Assembly (NCBI GenBank): GCA_017458335.1
Contig: JAFTFT010000038.1
Coordinates: 62,001-126,000, forward strand
From: Oscillospiraceae bacterium
Lineage (GTDB): Bacteria > Bacillota > Clostridia > Oscillospirales > Oscillospiraceae
Length of the DNA: 64,000 nucleotides
Direction of reading: 5' to 3'
Shown here: positions 55,821 through 64,000 of the stretch, in pieces
How positions within the stretch are numbered: the first letter of the stretch is position 1
How the letters are laid out: each line of letters starts with the position of its first letter
Program-made: the position numbers and the translations under genes
Notes under the pieces: model-generated
The model's database searches: none
The model's input: only the letters and a program-made list of their open reading frames with translations
What the model was told of the DNA's origin: nothing

Positions 55821-55918
55821 CTTTAAGGCGACCCTGTGAGATCGGCAAGATGAAGTGGATAATTGCGGGCTTGTTATGCCCGATTTCTGCCTTGCCGTCT
55901 CCGGCAAGGTTTTCTTTT
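55821..55918 (+). promoter_or_regulatory. PyrR-type attenuator in the pyr leader
   Basis: The leader holds a PyrR-binding-loop-like stretch (CTTTAAGGCGACCCTGTGAG, then ATCGGCAAG) and ends in a terminator: CCTTGCCG (55890-55897), loop TCTC, CGGCAAGG (55902-55909), then TTTTCTTTT. The 5' arm CTTGCCG can pair either with CGGCAAG in the binding loop (55843-55849) or with the terminator arm, giving two exclusive folds. By analogy with Bacillus, UMP-bound PyrR would favour termination. Confidence 0.75.
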
Positions 55919-55941
55919 ATATTCTGTATGGAGGAGAAGGA

Positions 55942-57093
55942 ATGGTCGGATTTGACAAAGTCAAAAAAATTGGTACCTTCACGGAGCAGCTTCCTTCTGA
56001 GGGCTGCGAAGACGTTTTTTCCCGTTTCAATAAAAGTGAATATGTGATGTTTCCCGGTTTTTGTGATGTGCATGTGCATTTTCGCGAACCGGGTTTTTCT
56101 TATAAGGAGACGATCGCGACGGGCGCGGCGGGGGCCGCGGCTTCGGGGTATACGGCGGTTTGTACCATGCCGAATCTGAATCCGGTGCCGGACTGTCTGG
56201 AACATCTCAGGCCCCAGCTGGAGCTGATCTCCGGCGCGCCGGTCTCCGTCTATCCCTACGGCTCCATCACCGTGGGGGAAAAGGGCCGGGAGATCTCGGA
56301 TCTGGAGGGGCTGGCGCCTTATGTCGCCGCCTTCTCGGACGACGGCGTAGGCGTTGCGGACAAAGGCCTGATGCGTGAAGCCATGCAGCGCTGCAGGGCC
56401 CTCGGGAAGCTCATTGCGGGGCACTGTGAGGATCTGCGCTATGAGGATCCCAGGGAACGGGAGTGGCGAGAGATCGAACGGAACCTGCGCCTGGCGGACG
56501 AGACCGGCTGCGCCTTCCACGTCTGCCATATCTCCACAAAGGAATCGGTGGGGCTGATCCGGGAGGCAAAGCGCAGCGGGCTTGATGTCAGCTGTGAAAC
56601 CGCGCCGCACTACCTTCTCCTGAACACGGCGCTGATCGAAGACGACGGAAGGTTCAAGATGAATCCCCCGATCCACAGGGCGGAAGACCAGGGGGCGCTG
56701 CTGGAGGCTTTAAGCGACGGGACCATCGACATGATCGCCACCGACCACGCGCCGCACGCCGCGGAGGAAAAAGCCCGCGGCTTCGAAAAGAGCCTCAACG
56801 GCATCGTCGGCCTGGAGACGGCGTTTCCCGTGCTTTATACCGGGCTTGTAATGGAAGGGATCGTCTCCCTTGAACGGCTCGTTGAGGCGATGAGCACCGC
56901 CCCTTCCCGCCGCTTCTCCATTCCCCTCTCCGGCGACTTCGCGGTCTGGGATCTGACGCATGACTACACCATCGACCCGGCAGGGTTTCGCTCCAAAGGG
57001 CGGTCCACCCCCTTTGACGGCTGGCCCGTGCTCGGCAAATGCCTGCTCACCGTAAGGGACGGCAAAGCAATCTATATTTCGGAGGATAAGTGA
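55942..57093 (+). CDS. pyrC: Dihydroorotase
   Basis: 383 residues. The amidohydrolase metal motif is DVHVHFREPG, followed by CTMPNLNPVPD, HCED, CHIST, NPPIH and the final metal site ATDHAPH. Closes carbamoyl-aspartate to dihydroorotate. The start MVGFDKVK at 55942 follows GGAGGAGAAGGA; the frame upstream belongs to the leader. First gene of the operon; carB begins three bases after the stop. Confidence 0.93.
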   Translation: MVGFDKVKKIGTFTEQLPSEGCEDVFSRFNKSEYVMFPGFCDVHVHFREPGFSYKETIATGAAGAAASGYTAVCTMPNLNPVPDCLEHLRPQLELISGAPVSVYPYGSITVGEKGREISDLEGLAPYVAAFSDDGVGVADKGLMREAMQRCRALGKLIAGHCEDLRYEDPREREWREIERNLRLADETGCAFHVCHISTKESVGLIREAKRSGLDVSCETAPHYLLLNTALIEDDGRFKMNPPIHRAEDQGALLEALSDGTIDMIATDHAPHAAEEKARGFEKSLNGIVGLETAFPVLYTGLVMEGIVSLERLVEAMSTAPSRRFSIPLSGDFAVWDLTHDYTIDPAGFRSKGRSTPFDGWPVLGKCLLTVRDGKAIYISEDK

Positions 57094-57096
57094 CTT

Positions 57097-60000
57097 ATGG
57101 CAAAGCGTACGGATGTAAAAAAAGTTCTGATCATCGGATCCGGCCCCATCGTGATCGGGCAGGCCGCCGAGTTTGACTACGCCGGCACCCAGGCGTGCCT
57201 GGCGCTGCGGGAGGAAGGCTATGAGGTGGTGCTGGTCAACTCCAATCCCGCCACCATCATGACCGACACCGTCATCGCCGACAAGGTTTACATGGAACCG
57301 CTGACGCTGGAGTATGTGGCGAAGATTCTGCGGTACGAGCGGCCGGATGCCATCGTTCCGGGCATCGGCGGGCAGACAGGACTGAACCTCGCGATGCAGC
57401 TGGAGCGGAAAGGGATCCTGCGGGAATGCGGCACGAAACTGCTGGGCACCAGCTCCTCGTCCATCGAGCGGGCCGAGGACCGGGAGCTGTTCAAGGAGAT
57501 GTGCCAGAGCATCGGGGAGCCGGTCATTCCCTCCGAGATCACCTACAACCTGGACGAAGCCAAAGCGGCGGCGGAGCGGATCGGGTATCCGGTGGTGCTG
57601 CGGCCGGCGTTTACCCTCGGGGGAACGGGCGGCGGCTTCGCGAACAACGAAGAGGAGCTCGTGGAGATCGGGACCAATGCCTTCCGGCTCTCCCCTGTGC
57701 ATCAGGTCCTCATTGAGAAGAGCGTGAAGGGTTACAAAGAGATCGAGTTTGAGGTCATGCGCGACTCCAACGACCACGCCATCACCATCTGCGGGATGGA
57801 GAACGTGGACCCGGTGGGGGTGCACACGGGAGACTCGATCGTCGTGGCGCCGATCCTGAGCCTGAACGAGCACGACCTAAAGATGCTCAACGACAGCGCA
57901 CTGAAGATCATTCGGGAGCTGAAGATCGAGGGCGGGTGCAACGTGCAGTTTGCCCTGCATCCGGAGACCTCGGAATACTACCTCATCGAGGTCAACCCCA
58001 GGGTCTCGCGCTCGTCGGCTCTGGCGAGCAAGGCCAGCGGCTACCCCATCGCAAGGGTGACGGCCAAGATCGCCATGGGCATGGCCCTGGAGGAGATTCC
58101 TGTGGCGGGCGGCACCGCCGCCATGGAGCCCTCGCTCGACTATATTGTCGCGAAGTTCCCGCGCTTCCCCTTCGACAAGTTCCCGGATGCCCCGAACACC
58201 CTCGGGACCCAGATGAAGGCCACCGGCGAGGTCATGGGGATCGGGTCGAACCTGGAGGAGTGCTTCCTCAAGTCCGTCCGCAGCCTGGAGACAGGGGTGT
58301 ACCACCTGCACAGTCCGAAGTTCGACCACATGAGCGAGGAGGAGCTGCTGAAGTATATCAGCGTGTTCCGTGATGACAACATTTTCGCGATCATGGAGCT
58401 GCTGCGCAGGGGCGTTTCCATTTCGACGCTGCATGAGGTGACGATGATTACCCAGCTGTTCCTCGAGTCGCTGGAGAAGATCGTCGGGATGGAGCGGAAG
58501 CTGCGGGAGAACGTGAACGACGCGGGAACCCTGACGGAGGCCAAGAAGATGGGCTTCTCGGACCGCTGGATCGCGAAGGCATGGCACCTGGAGGAGACAG
58601 AGCTCTATGCCAGGAGGAAGAAGCTGGGCATCACGCCGGTGTTTCGGATGGTCGACACGCTGCACACCGGGAAGTACATCGCCTACCTCTACTCCTCGTA
58701 CAGCGGGGAGAATGACAGCAGGCTGACGGACAAGCGGAAGATCGTGGTGCTGGGCGCGGGCCCGATCCGCATCGGGCAGGGCGTGGAGTTTGACTATTCC
58801 ACGGTGCACGCGGTGCAGACGATCAAGCGGGAAGGCTATGAGGCGATCATCATCAACAACAACCCCGAGACCGTCTCGACCGACTATACCACCGGGGATA
58901 AACTGTACTTCGAGCCGCTGACGCCGGAGGACGTGATGGCGATCCTGGACTTTGAGCAGCCGGAGGGCGTCATCGCGTCGCTTGGCGGGCAGACCGCCAT
59001 CAACCTGGCCCAGCCGCTCATGGACCGGGGCGTGCGGATCATCGGGACCGACTGCGCCGCCATCGAGCGGGCCGAGAACCGCGACAGCTTCGAGAAGATC
59101 CTGCTGGACCTCGATATCCCGCAGCCCAGGGGCTGCGCCGTGACGGACATCGAGGACGGCGTCCGGGCCGCGGCCGAGATCGGGTATCCGGTGCTGGTGC
59201 GGCCGAGCTTCGTGCTGGGCGGGCGCGCCATGGAGATCGTGGCGGACGAGGAGATGCTGCGGCACTACCTCAAGACCGCCGTGGAGATCGACGCGGACAA
59301 GCCCGTGCTGGTGGATAAGTACATCCAGGGCAAGGAGGTCGAGGTCGACGCGATCTGTGACGGGCGCGACGTGTTCGTGCCGGGGATCATGGAGCTGGTG
59401 GAGCGGACCGGGGTGCACTCCGGCGACTCGATCAGCGTGTATCCGGCCTTCTCCATCTCCAACCGCGTCAAGGGGATCATCCTGCAGTACGCGAAGAAGC
59501 TGGGGCTCGGGATCGGGATCGTGGGCCTGTACAACATCCAGTTCATCGTGGATAAGGAGGAGAACGTCTACATCATCGAGGTCAACCCCCGGTCCAGCCG
59601 TACGGTGCCCTTCCTGTCCAAGTCCACGGGGTACTCGCTCGCGGACATCGCCACCGAGGTCATCCTCGGCAAGAGCCTCAAGGAGCAGGGGATCTTCGAC
59701 CTCTACCCCGAGGAGCGGAAGCGGCATTACGTGAAGGTACCGGTGTTCTCGTGGAACAAGATCAAGGGCCTGGACGCCTACCTCTCTCCGGAGATGAAGT
59801 CCACCGGCGAGGCCATCGGCTACGACGACAAGATCAGCCGCGCCATGTACAAGGCCCTGCAGGCCTCGGGCATGAAGCTGCAGAACTACGGCACCGTGTT
59901 CGTCACCGTGGCCCGGGAGGACCGGGAGGAGGCGCTGCCGCTGGTGCGGAGGTTCTATGACATGGGCTTTAACATCGAGGCCACCCCCGGCACCGCCCGC

Positions 60001-60276
60001 TTCCTCAAGGAGAACGGAATCCGGACCCGGGTGCGGCATAAGATCAGCGAGGGCAGCGAGGAGATCCTCGACTCGATCCGCGCGGGCTATGTCAGCTACA
60101 TCATCAACACCCGCGCCATCCACAGCGGAAAGCACCTGGAGGACGGCGTGATCATCCGGCGCTGCGCCGCGGAGAACAACGTCACCATCTTCACCTCGCT
60201 GGATACGGTGCGGGTGCTGCTGGACGTGCTGGAGGAGACCACCATCACCGTCAGCACCATCGACAGCGGAAGATGA
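57097..60276 (+). CDS. carB: Carbamoyl-phosphate synthase large subunit
   Basis: 1059 residues, full length. Two homologous ATP-grasp halves start KKVLIIGSGPIVIGQAAEFD and KIVVLGAGPIRIGQGVEFDY, with matching EVNPRVSRSSALASKASGYP and EVNPRSSRTVPFLSKSTGY blocks. The C-terminal MGS-like allosteric domain ends TTITVSTIDSGR. It makes carbamoyl phosphate from bicarbonate, ammonia and two ATP. The partner glutaminase carA is not in the window. Confidence 0.96.
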   Translation: MAKRTDVKKVLIIGSGPIVIGQAAEFDYAGTQACLALREEGYEVVLVNSNPATIMTDTVIADKVYMEPLTLEYVAKILRYERPDAIVPGIGGQTGLNLAMQLERKGILRECGTKLLGTSSSSIERAEDRELFKEMCQSIGEPVIPSEITYNLDEAKAAAERIGYPVVLRPAFTLGGTGGGFANNEEELVEIGTNAFRLSPVHQVLIEKSVKGYKEIEFEVMRDSNDHAITICGMENVDPVGVHTGDSIVVAPILSLNEHDLKMLNDSALKIIRELKIEGGCNVQFALHPETSEYYLIEVNPRVSRSSALASKASGYPIARVTAKIAMGMALEEIPVAGGTAAMEPSLDYIVAKFPRFPFDKFPDAPNTLGTQMKATGEVMGIGSNLEECFLKSVRSLETGVYHLHSPKFDHMSEEELLKYISVFRDDNIFAIMELLRRGVSISTLHEVTMITQLFLESLEKIVGMERKLRENVNDAGTLTEAKKMGFSDRWIAKAWHLEETELYARRKKLGITPVFRMVDTLHTGKYIAYLYSSYSGENDSRLTDKRKIVVLGAGPIRIGQGVEFDYSTVHAVQTIKREGYEAIIINNNPETVSTDYTTGDKLYFEPLTPEDVMAILDFEQPEGVIASLGGQTAINLAQPLMDRGVRIIGTDCAAIERAENRDSFEKILLDLDIPQPRGCAVTDIEDGVRAAAEIGYPVLVRPSFVLGGRAMEIVADEEMLRHYLKTAVEIDADKPVLVDKYIQGKEVEVDAICDGRDVFVPGIMELVERTGVHSGDSISVYPAFSISNRVKGIILQYAKKLGLGIGIVGLYNIQFIVDKEENVYIIEVNPRSSRTVPFLSKSTGYSLADIATEVILGKSLKEQGIFDLYPEERKRHYVKVPVFSWNKIKGLDAYLSPEMKSTGEAIGYDDKISRAMYKALQASGMKLQNYGTVFVTVAREDREEALPLVRRFYDMGFNIEATPGTARFLKENGIRTRVRHKISEGSEEILDSIRAGYVSYIINTRAIHSGKHLEDGVIIRRCAAENNVTIFTSLDTVRVLLDVLEETTITVSTIDSGR

Positions 60277-60280
60277 CAAC

Positions 60281-60308
60281 GGGAAATGATAAATGGTAAA
60301 TGAGAAAT
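60281..60308 (+). repeat. Four-unit heptad array spanning the pyrK start codon
   Basis: GGGAAAT, GATAAAT, GGTAAAT, GAGAAAT. The pyrK ATG (60293) lies inside it, and the array encodes the first residues (MVNEK). Other ATGs in the array fall in the other frames. Confidence 0.8.
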
Positions 60309-61039
60309 TGGGTCCGCGGGACGGGCGGTTTCGCCTCGCGGAGAGCAGTGCGCTGAGCGCGACGGTGCGCCTGCTGCGCCTCACGGGCGATACCGGGGCG
60401 ATCCGGGTGCCGGGGCAGTTCGTGAGCGTCTCGGTGCCGGGGAAGTTCCTGCGCAGGCCCTTCTCGGTCTGTGACTGGGACGAAGGCTGGCTCACGCTGC
60501 TCATCGAGCGCGTCGGGGCCGGCACGGAGCTGCTGCATGCGCTGGAGCCGGGGACGGAGCTGGATGTGCTCACCGGGCTGGGCTACGGGTTCACGCTCCG
60601 GCCGGACCGGCGGGAGCCGGTGCTTGTGGGCTGCGGGAGCGGGCTCTCGCCGCTGGTGGGCCTGGCGCGCAGGCTCCGGGCCGCGGGGATCGAGCCGAAG
60701 GTGCTGCTGGGCTTCAGGGAGGAGCGCGCCCGCTTCGGCGCAGAGCTGTTCCCCGGAATGGACGTGCGCTACGCGGAGGATGTGTTCAAGGCGCTCGATG
60801 AGACGGCGCACGACTGCTTCTATGCCTGCGGCTCGGAGAATGTGATGACCCAGCTTGCCAGGCGGGAGAAGACAGCGGGCCAGGTTGCTTTCGACGTTCG
60901 GATGGGCTGCGGCTTCGGGGCGTGCATGGGCTGCGCCATCCGGACCCGGGACGGGATGAAACGGGTCTGCACCGACGGGCCGGTTTTTGAGAAATGGGAA
61001 ATGATCAATGAGAAATGTTCAATGGGCAATGATCAATGA
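60293..61039 (+). CDS. pyrK: Dihydroorotate dehydrogenase electron-transfer subunit
   Basis: 248 residues. The FAD site is RRPFSVCDWD, the NAD-binding start VLVGCGSGLSPLVGLARRL, and the [2Fe-2S] cysteines lie in MGCGFGACMGC and RVCTDGPVF. Passes electrons from PyrD to NAD+. The first five codons and the last fifteen or so (EKWEMINEKCSMGNDQ) are written in heptad repeat sequence and are probably not part of the fold. Family proteins normally end soon after DGPVF. Confidence 0.92.
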   Translation: MVNEKLGPRDGRFRLAESSALSATVRLLRLTGDTGAIRVPGQFVSVSVPGKFLRRPFSVCDWDEGWLTLLIERVGAGTELLHALEPGTELDVLTGLGYGFTLRPDRREPVLVGCGSGLSPLVGLARRLRAAGIEPKVLLGFREERARFGAELFPGMDVRYAEDVFKALDETAHDCFYACGSENVMTQLARREKTAGQVAFDVRMGCGFGACMGCAIRTRDGMKRVCTDGPVFEKWEMINEKCSMGNDQ

Positions 61040-61073
61040 GAAATGGGAAACTGGGAAATGTTAACTGAGAAAT
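60989..61073 (+). repeat. Heptad array across the pyrK end and pyrD start
   Basis: Nine heptads in register (60989-61051): GAGAAAT, GGGAAAT, GATCAAT, GAGAAAT, GTTCAAT, GGGCAAT, GATCAAT, GAGAAAT, GGGAAAC. After a one-base slip there are GGGAAAT, GTTAACT, GAGAAAT (61053-61073). It contains the pyrK stop and the pyrD start. Confidence 0.85.
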
Positions 61074-62002
61074 TGGGAACGGGCGGCGGCAGGCTTGGGG
61101 TTACGCTTTGCGGGATCGGGCTGGATAACCCGGTGATTCCGGCCTCCGGGACCTTCGGCTACGGGAAGGAGTTCGCGGCGTTTTATGACCTGGACGTGCT
61201 GGGGAGCCTCTCGTTCAAGGGGACCACACGGCGGGAGCGCGAGGGCAATCCCCTGCCCCGGATCGCCGAGGCGCCGGCCGGCATGCTCAATTCCGTGGGG
61301 CTTCAGAATCCGGGTGCGGAGAAGGTGCTCGCGGAGGAGCTTCCGGCGCTGCGGGAGCGCTTCCACAAGCCGGTGCTGGCAAACGTCAGCGGCTTTTCCG
61401 TGGAGGAATACGCCGAGACCTGCGCGATGCTGGCAGAGGACGCGTCGGTGGGCTGGCTGGAGGTGAACATCAGCTGCCCCAACGTGCATGGCGGCGGCAT
61501 GAGCTTCGGGACCGACCCTAAGCAGGCGGCCGCGGTCACGGCGGCGGTGAAGAAGGTGACGGACAAGCCCGTCATCATGAAGCTCACGCCGAACGTCACG
61601 GACATCACGGAGATCGCGAGGGCCTGCGAGGGCGCCGGGGCCGACGGGCTCTGCCTCATCAACACGGTCAGCGCCATGCGCATCGACCTGCGGACGCGGC
61701 GGCCGGTGCTTAAGAACACGACGGGCGGGCTCTCTGGGCCGGGAATCTTCCCCATCGCCCTGCGGGCGGTGTGGCAGGTGTACGAGGCGGTAACGATCCC
61801 TCTCATCGGCTGCGGCGGCGTCTCGAGCGCGGCGGACGTGATCGAGATGATGCTGGCCGGGGCAACGGCGGTGGAGGTCGGCGCGGCCGGGCTCCGGGAC
61901 CCGCTGGCCTGCCCGAAGATCATCGCCGCGCTTGAGGAGACCATGGACCGGTACGGAATCCGGGAACTGAAAGAGATCATCGGAGGTGCACATGATAGAT
62001 AA
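61043..62002 (+). CDS. pyrD: Dihydroorotate dehydrogenase B, catalytic subunit
   Basis: 319 residues. FMN barrel with NPVIPASGTFGYGKEF, MLNSVGLQNPG, the catalytic Cys in LEVNISCPNVHGGGMSFG, KLTPNVTDI, NTTGGLSGPGI and PLIGCGGVSSAADV. Forms a heterotetramer with PyrK. The first 20 residues (MGNWEMLTEKLG...) come from a heptad array and replace the usual short start; ATG 61058 or a later codon could also serve. pyrF overlaps its end by 11 bases. Confidence 0.93.
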   Translation: MGNWEMLTEKLGTGGGRLGVTLCGIGLDNPVIPASGTFGYGKEFAAFYDLDVLGSLSFKGTTRREREGNPLPRIAEAPAGMLNSVGLQNPGAEKVLAEELPALRERFHKPVLANVSGFSVEEYAETCAMLAEDASVGWLEVNISCPNVHGGGMSFGTDPKQAAAVTAAVKKVTDKPVIMKLTPNVTDITEIARACEGAGADGLCLINTVSAMRIDLRTRRPVLKNTTGGLSGPGIFPIALRAVWQVYEAVTIPLIGCGGVSSAADVIEMMLAGATAVEVGAAGLRDPLACPKIIAALEETMDRYGIRELKEIIGGAHDR

Positions 62003-62711
62003 TCTGCATTTGGGCGGCGGACGCGATGTGATCGTCGCCTGCGATTTTGCCTCGGCGGAGGAGACGCTCGGCTTTCTCGCGCGGTTCGGGGACGAGCGAC
62101 CCTTCGTCAAGATCGGGATGGAACTGTACTACGCCGCCGGGCCCGACATCGTCCGGCAGCTCAAGGCGCGCGGCCACCGGGTGTTTCTGGACCTGAAGCT
62201 GCACGATATCCCGAACACCGTGAAGAAGGCCATGCGCGTGCTCTCGGGCCTCGGGGCGGACATCGTGAACCTCCACGCCGCCGGCACCCGGGCCATGATG
62301 GAGGCCGCGCTCGAGGGTCTCACCAGGCAGGACGGCTCGCGGCCCCTTCTGATCGCGGTGACGCAGCTGACCAGCACGGACCAGGAGAGCCTGGAGAAAG
62401 AGCTTCTCATCCCGCGGCCCATGGACGAGGTCGTGATCGCCTATGCAAAGAACGCAGCGGCCGCGGGCCTTGACGGTGTGGTCTGCTCGCCGCTGGAGGC
62501 CGGGAAGGTGCATCAGGCCTGCGGCGCGGGCTTCCTCACCGTGACGCCGGGGGTAAGGTTTGCAGACGGGGAAAAGGGCGACCAGAAGCGCGTCACCACG
62601 CCCGGGAAGGCGCGGGAGCTCGGCAGCGACTTCATCGTCGTCGGCCGCCCCATCACCGCGGCCCCCGACCCCGTCGCCGCCTGGCACCGCTGCAAAGGGG
62701 AATTCCAATAA
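61992..62711 (+). CDS. pyrF: Orotidine 5'-phosphate decarboxylase
   Basis: 239 residues. Catalytic Lys/Asp set in FLDLKLHDIPNTVKKA, upstream VIVACDF, and the phosphate grip GVRFADGEKGDQKRVTTP and FIVVGRPIT. Makes UMP from OMP. The ATG at 61992 follows GGAG; the GTG six bases upstream is part of the ribosome site. Last pyr gene; pyrE and pyrB are not in the window. Confidence 0.95.
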   Translation: MIDNLHLGGGRDVIVACDFASAEETLGFLARFGDERPFVKIGMELYYAAGPDIVRQLKARGHRVFLDLKLHDIPNTVKKAMRVLSGLGADIVNLHAAGTRAMMEAALEGLTRQDGSRPLLIAVTQLTSTDQESLEKELLIPRPMDEVVIAYAKNAAAAGLDGVVCSPLEAGKVHQACGAGFLTVTPGVRFADGEKGDQKRVTTPGKARELGSDFIVVGRPITAAPDPVAAWHRCKGEFQ

Positions 62712-62780
62712 GCTCGCCCCAGCGGGGAGAGCCGGCTCGATGCGAGCCCATGGTTGAATTCGATCCAGACACTTTATGCC

Positions 62781-62820
62781 AGCAGAAAACCTGTCCAGAA
62801 AAATGGACAGGTTTTCTGCT
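62781..62820 (+). terminator. Hairpin after the pyr operon
   Basis: AGCAGAAAACCTGTCC and its exact complement (16 bp) flank an eight-base loop, followed by ATTATTATG. It ends 20 bp before the ribosome site of the next small gene, so it may also act as that gene's leader. Confidence 0.7.
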
Positions 62821-62852
62821 ATTATTATGTAAACTTCAGAAAAGGAGGCTTT

Positions 62853-63110
62853 ATGATGTCCATGGGAATCGGGTATATGCCGATGCCGGAGGGGTTTCGA
62901 TATGCGGAGCTGGCCAAAGCCGGGCGTCCCCAACATAAGAAATATGATGAGTTCTGGTGCAGGCATCCTCCGATGGATCTCGGGAAACGCGCCAAGATCT
63001 TCGCACCCTTCGCAGCTTTGAGAGGGTTTGATGAGGAGATCAGGTCCTCACAACACAAGGTAGAAATCAAACAGGATGGAGAAATCGAATACGTTCCGGT
63101 AGACGAATAG
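62853..63110 (+). CDS. Small YolD-like protein
   Basis: 85 residues starting MMSMGIGYMPMPEGFRYAEL. The segment MDLGKRAKIFAPFAALRGFD resembles the RAKI-F-PFAAL block of small proteins that accompany Y-family DNA polymerases in Firmicutes (YolD-like). AAAGGAGG lies four bases ahead of the ATG. No polymerase gene is adjacent. Role in DNA damage response is a guess from the family. The 140 bp after it hold nothing recognised. Confidence 0.6.
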   Translation: MMSMGIGYMPMPEGFRYAELAKAGRPQHKKYDEFWCRHPPMDLGKRAKIFAPFAALRGFDEEIRSSQHKVEIKQDGEIEYVPVDE

Positions 63111-63249
63111 AAGGTATTTCCCAGGCTGCTTCCGGACGGATATCCGCATAGGACAACAGAATACACCATGGCGGATCAGGACGAACCCTGCCCGGATCAC
63201 CACATAAAAATCAGGCTGGATCTCCGGAAAAGTGATTCTCTCTGACACA

Positions 63250-64000
63250 TCATGCGTGACGACGTATTGCAATATTGCCCGTATGAACGAGGTATACGCC
63301 CTGGACGCACAGGACGATCGGCACGCTGAAAGTCAGAAACACCTGATAGGCCGGAATATAGGAGCCGCCCGCGTGGTCTGCCAGGAAGCCGGGAAAGGAC
63401 GAGAAGAGCAGCCCGCCTGCCATATATGCAGTCTGGAAATGCCGGACCGTGCTGTCATACTGTTCTGCCGAGCACCAGTCCCCTGCCCATGCGGAGAGTC
63501 CCACCGACGTCATGGAAAGTCCCGCGCCGAAAAGCGCCGATGCCGCATAAACAGTCCGGCTGCTGTGCCAGTTCATGCTGCAGAGGAACAGTCCCGCCAG
63601 GAGCAGCATGCCGAAGCCCCAGTTGCTTCTGCAGCAGCCGATTTTTTCGGAAACCCAGCCGTAGGCCAGCTTTCCGCCGGTCAGCATCAGGCCGGAGATC
63701 ATCACCGCGTTTGCCGCCGTATAGCTGTCAAAACCGTTGGAACGAATCCGGACGGCCAGATGGGAATAGCCCACCGACATCACCGCCCCCATCAGGATCA
63801 GCATCGGCAGCAGCACCGCATAGCTTCTGCCCGGGAGCGGTCTTTCCGCTGCTCTGCTCTTTTTCTGCAGGGTTGTACCTTCCCCGTAGGGTTCGAGACC
63901 GGCCGAGGCCGGATCGCTCCTCACCAGGAGGTAACTCAGCCCCGTCAAGAGCAGAATCACGGCCGCCTCGGCAAAGAACGCCGTACGCAGACCGTACCGC
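63250..64000 (-). CDS. Major facilitator superfamily transporter, C-terminal part
   Basis: About 250 residues visible; the frame stays open to the right window edge, so the N-terminal half is missing. Six to seven membrane helices (YAVLLPMLILMGAVMSVGYS, ANAVMISGLMLTGGKLAYGW, VSEKIGC, YAASALFGAGLSMTSVGLSA) with the MFS loop GKLAYGWVSEKIG match the second half of a twelve-helix carrier. Substrate unknown; related to the oxalate/formate or monocarboxylate-like group at best. Confidence 0.75.
   Translation of the reverse strand, partial: RYGLRTAFFAEAAVILLLTGLSYLLVRSDPASAGLEPYGEGTTLQKKSRAAERPLPGRSYAVLLPMLILMGAVMSVGYSHLAVRIRSNGFDSYTAANAVMISGLMLTGGKLAYGWVSEKIGCCRSNWGFGMLLLAGLFLCSMNWHSSRTVYAASALFGAGLSMTSVGLSAWAGDWCSAEQYDSTVRHFQTAYMAGGLLFSSFPGFLADHAGGSYIPAYQVFLTFSVPIVLCVQGVYLVHTGNIAIRRHA

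Noticed and set aside
57877..60573. 898-codon minus-strand open frame
   Set aside because: Antisense of carB and pyrK; low-complexity composition and no domains.
62714..62756. Short G/C-rich inverted segments just after pyrF
   Set aside because: Arms are short and imperfect; the clear terminator is the 16-bp stem at 62781-62820.

Overview
The window reads as a high-GC, anaerobic Firmicute of the class Clostridia, probably Lachnospiraceae or a close relative; the sequence alone does not give the species. Reasons: a complete V-type ATPase operon with sodium-type proteolipid residues, AddAB instead of RecBCD, paired DegV proteins, an EFR1 flavodoxin/ferredoxin, class 1B dihydroorotate dehydrogenase (PyrK/PyrD), strong AGGAGG ribosome sites with several TTG starts, and a giant surface protein with Cys/His repeats.

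Layout. 1-5026 (minus): 5' part of a giant secreted surface protein that runs off the left edge. 5.3-8.1 kb: a DUF975 membrane protein, a GntR/FCD regulator and an Rpn-like PD-(D/E)XK protein. 8.4-10.9 kb: two DegV proteins flanking a membrane-bound XRE regulator. 11.2-15.4 kb: a small hypothetical protein, a HerA-like DUF853 ATPase, an EFR1 ferredoxin and CdsA. 15.5-24.1 kb: a nine-gene V-ATPase operon (minus) driven by a TTGACA-17-TATAAT promoter. 24.5-32.3 kb: a PAP2 phosphatase, then addB-addA (minus). 32.7-36.7 kb: acyltransferase, GltS-type Na+/glutamate symporter and MATE transporter (plus). 36.8-39.2 kb: a sensor histidine kinase split by an in-frame amber codon. 39.5-46.2 kb: a thioredoxin/DUF5684 fusion, a DPD-like flavoprotein, two cyclic-nucleotide-domain proteins, a HAD-like protein and a MATE-HATPase fusion. 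46.4-48.3 kb: an AT-rich island with a decayed nuclease-like gene and a DUF4143 ATPase. 48.4-54.2 kb: GMP synthase ATP-PPase subunit alone, YmdB, a YhaO/YhaN-like pair and DUF554. 54.3-55.6 kb: a Gly/Ser/Trp-rich small protein with a DUF6734-like partner. 55.8-62.7 kb: pyrC-carB-pyrK-pyrD-pyrF behind a promoter and PyrR-type attenuator. 62.8-64 kb: a small YolD-like protein and a partial MFS transporter.

How it works together: the V-ATPase, GltS and MATE genes fit a sodium-coupled membrane economy. The pyr operon makes UMP but lacks carA, pyrB and pyrE here. guaA likewise lacks its glutaminase half.

The least expected signals are non-coding. (i) A family of about eleven intergenic palindromes shares the core CCCCGCC-N3-GGCGGGG. 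(ii) Heptanucleotide arrays overlap the starts or ends of pyrK and pyrD and lie just upstream of addB, and a 15-nt array lies before the DPD-like gene. (iii) Two terminator-like RNA elements share a conserved loop while their 14-bp stems differ by compensatory changes. No tRNA, rRNA, CRISPR array or complete insertion sequence was seen.
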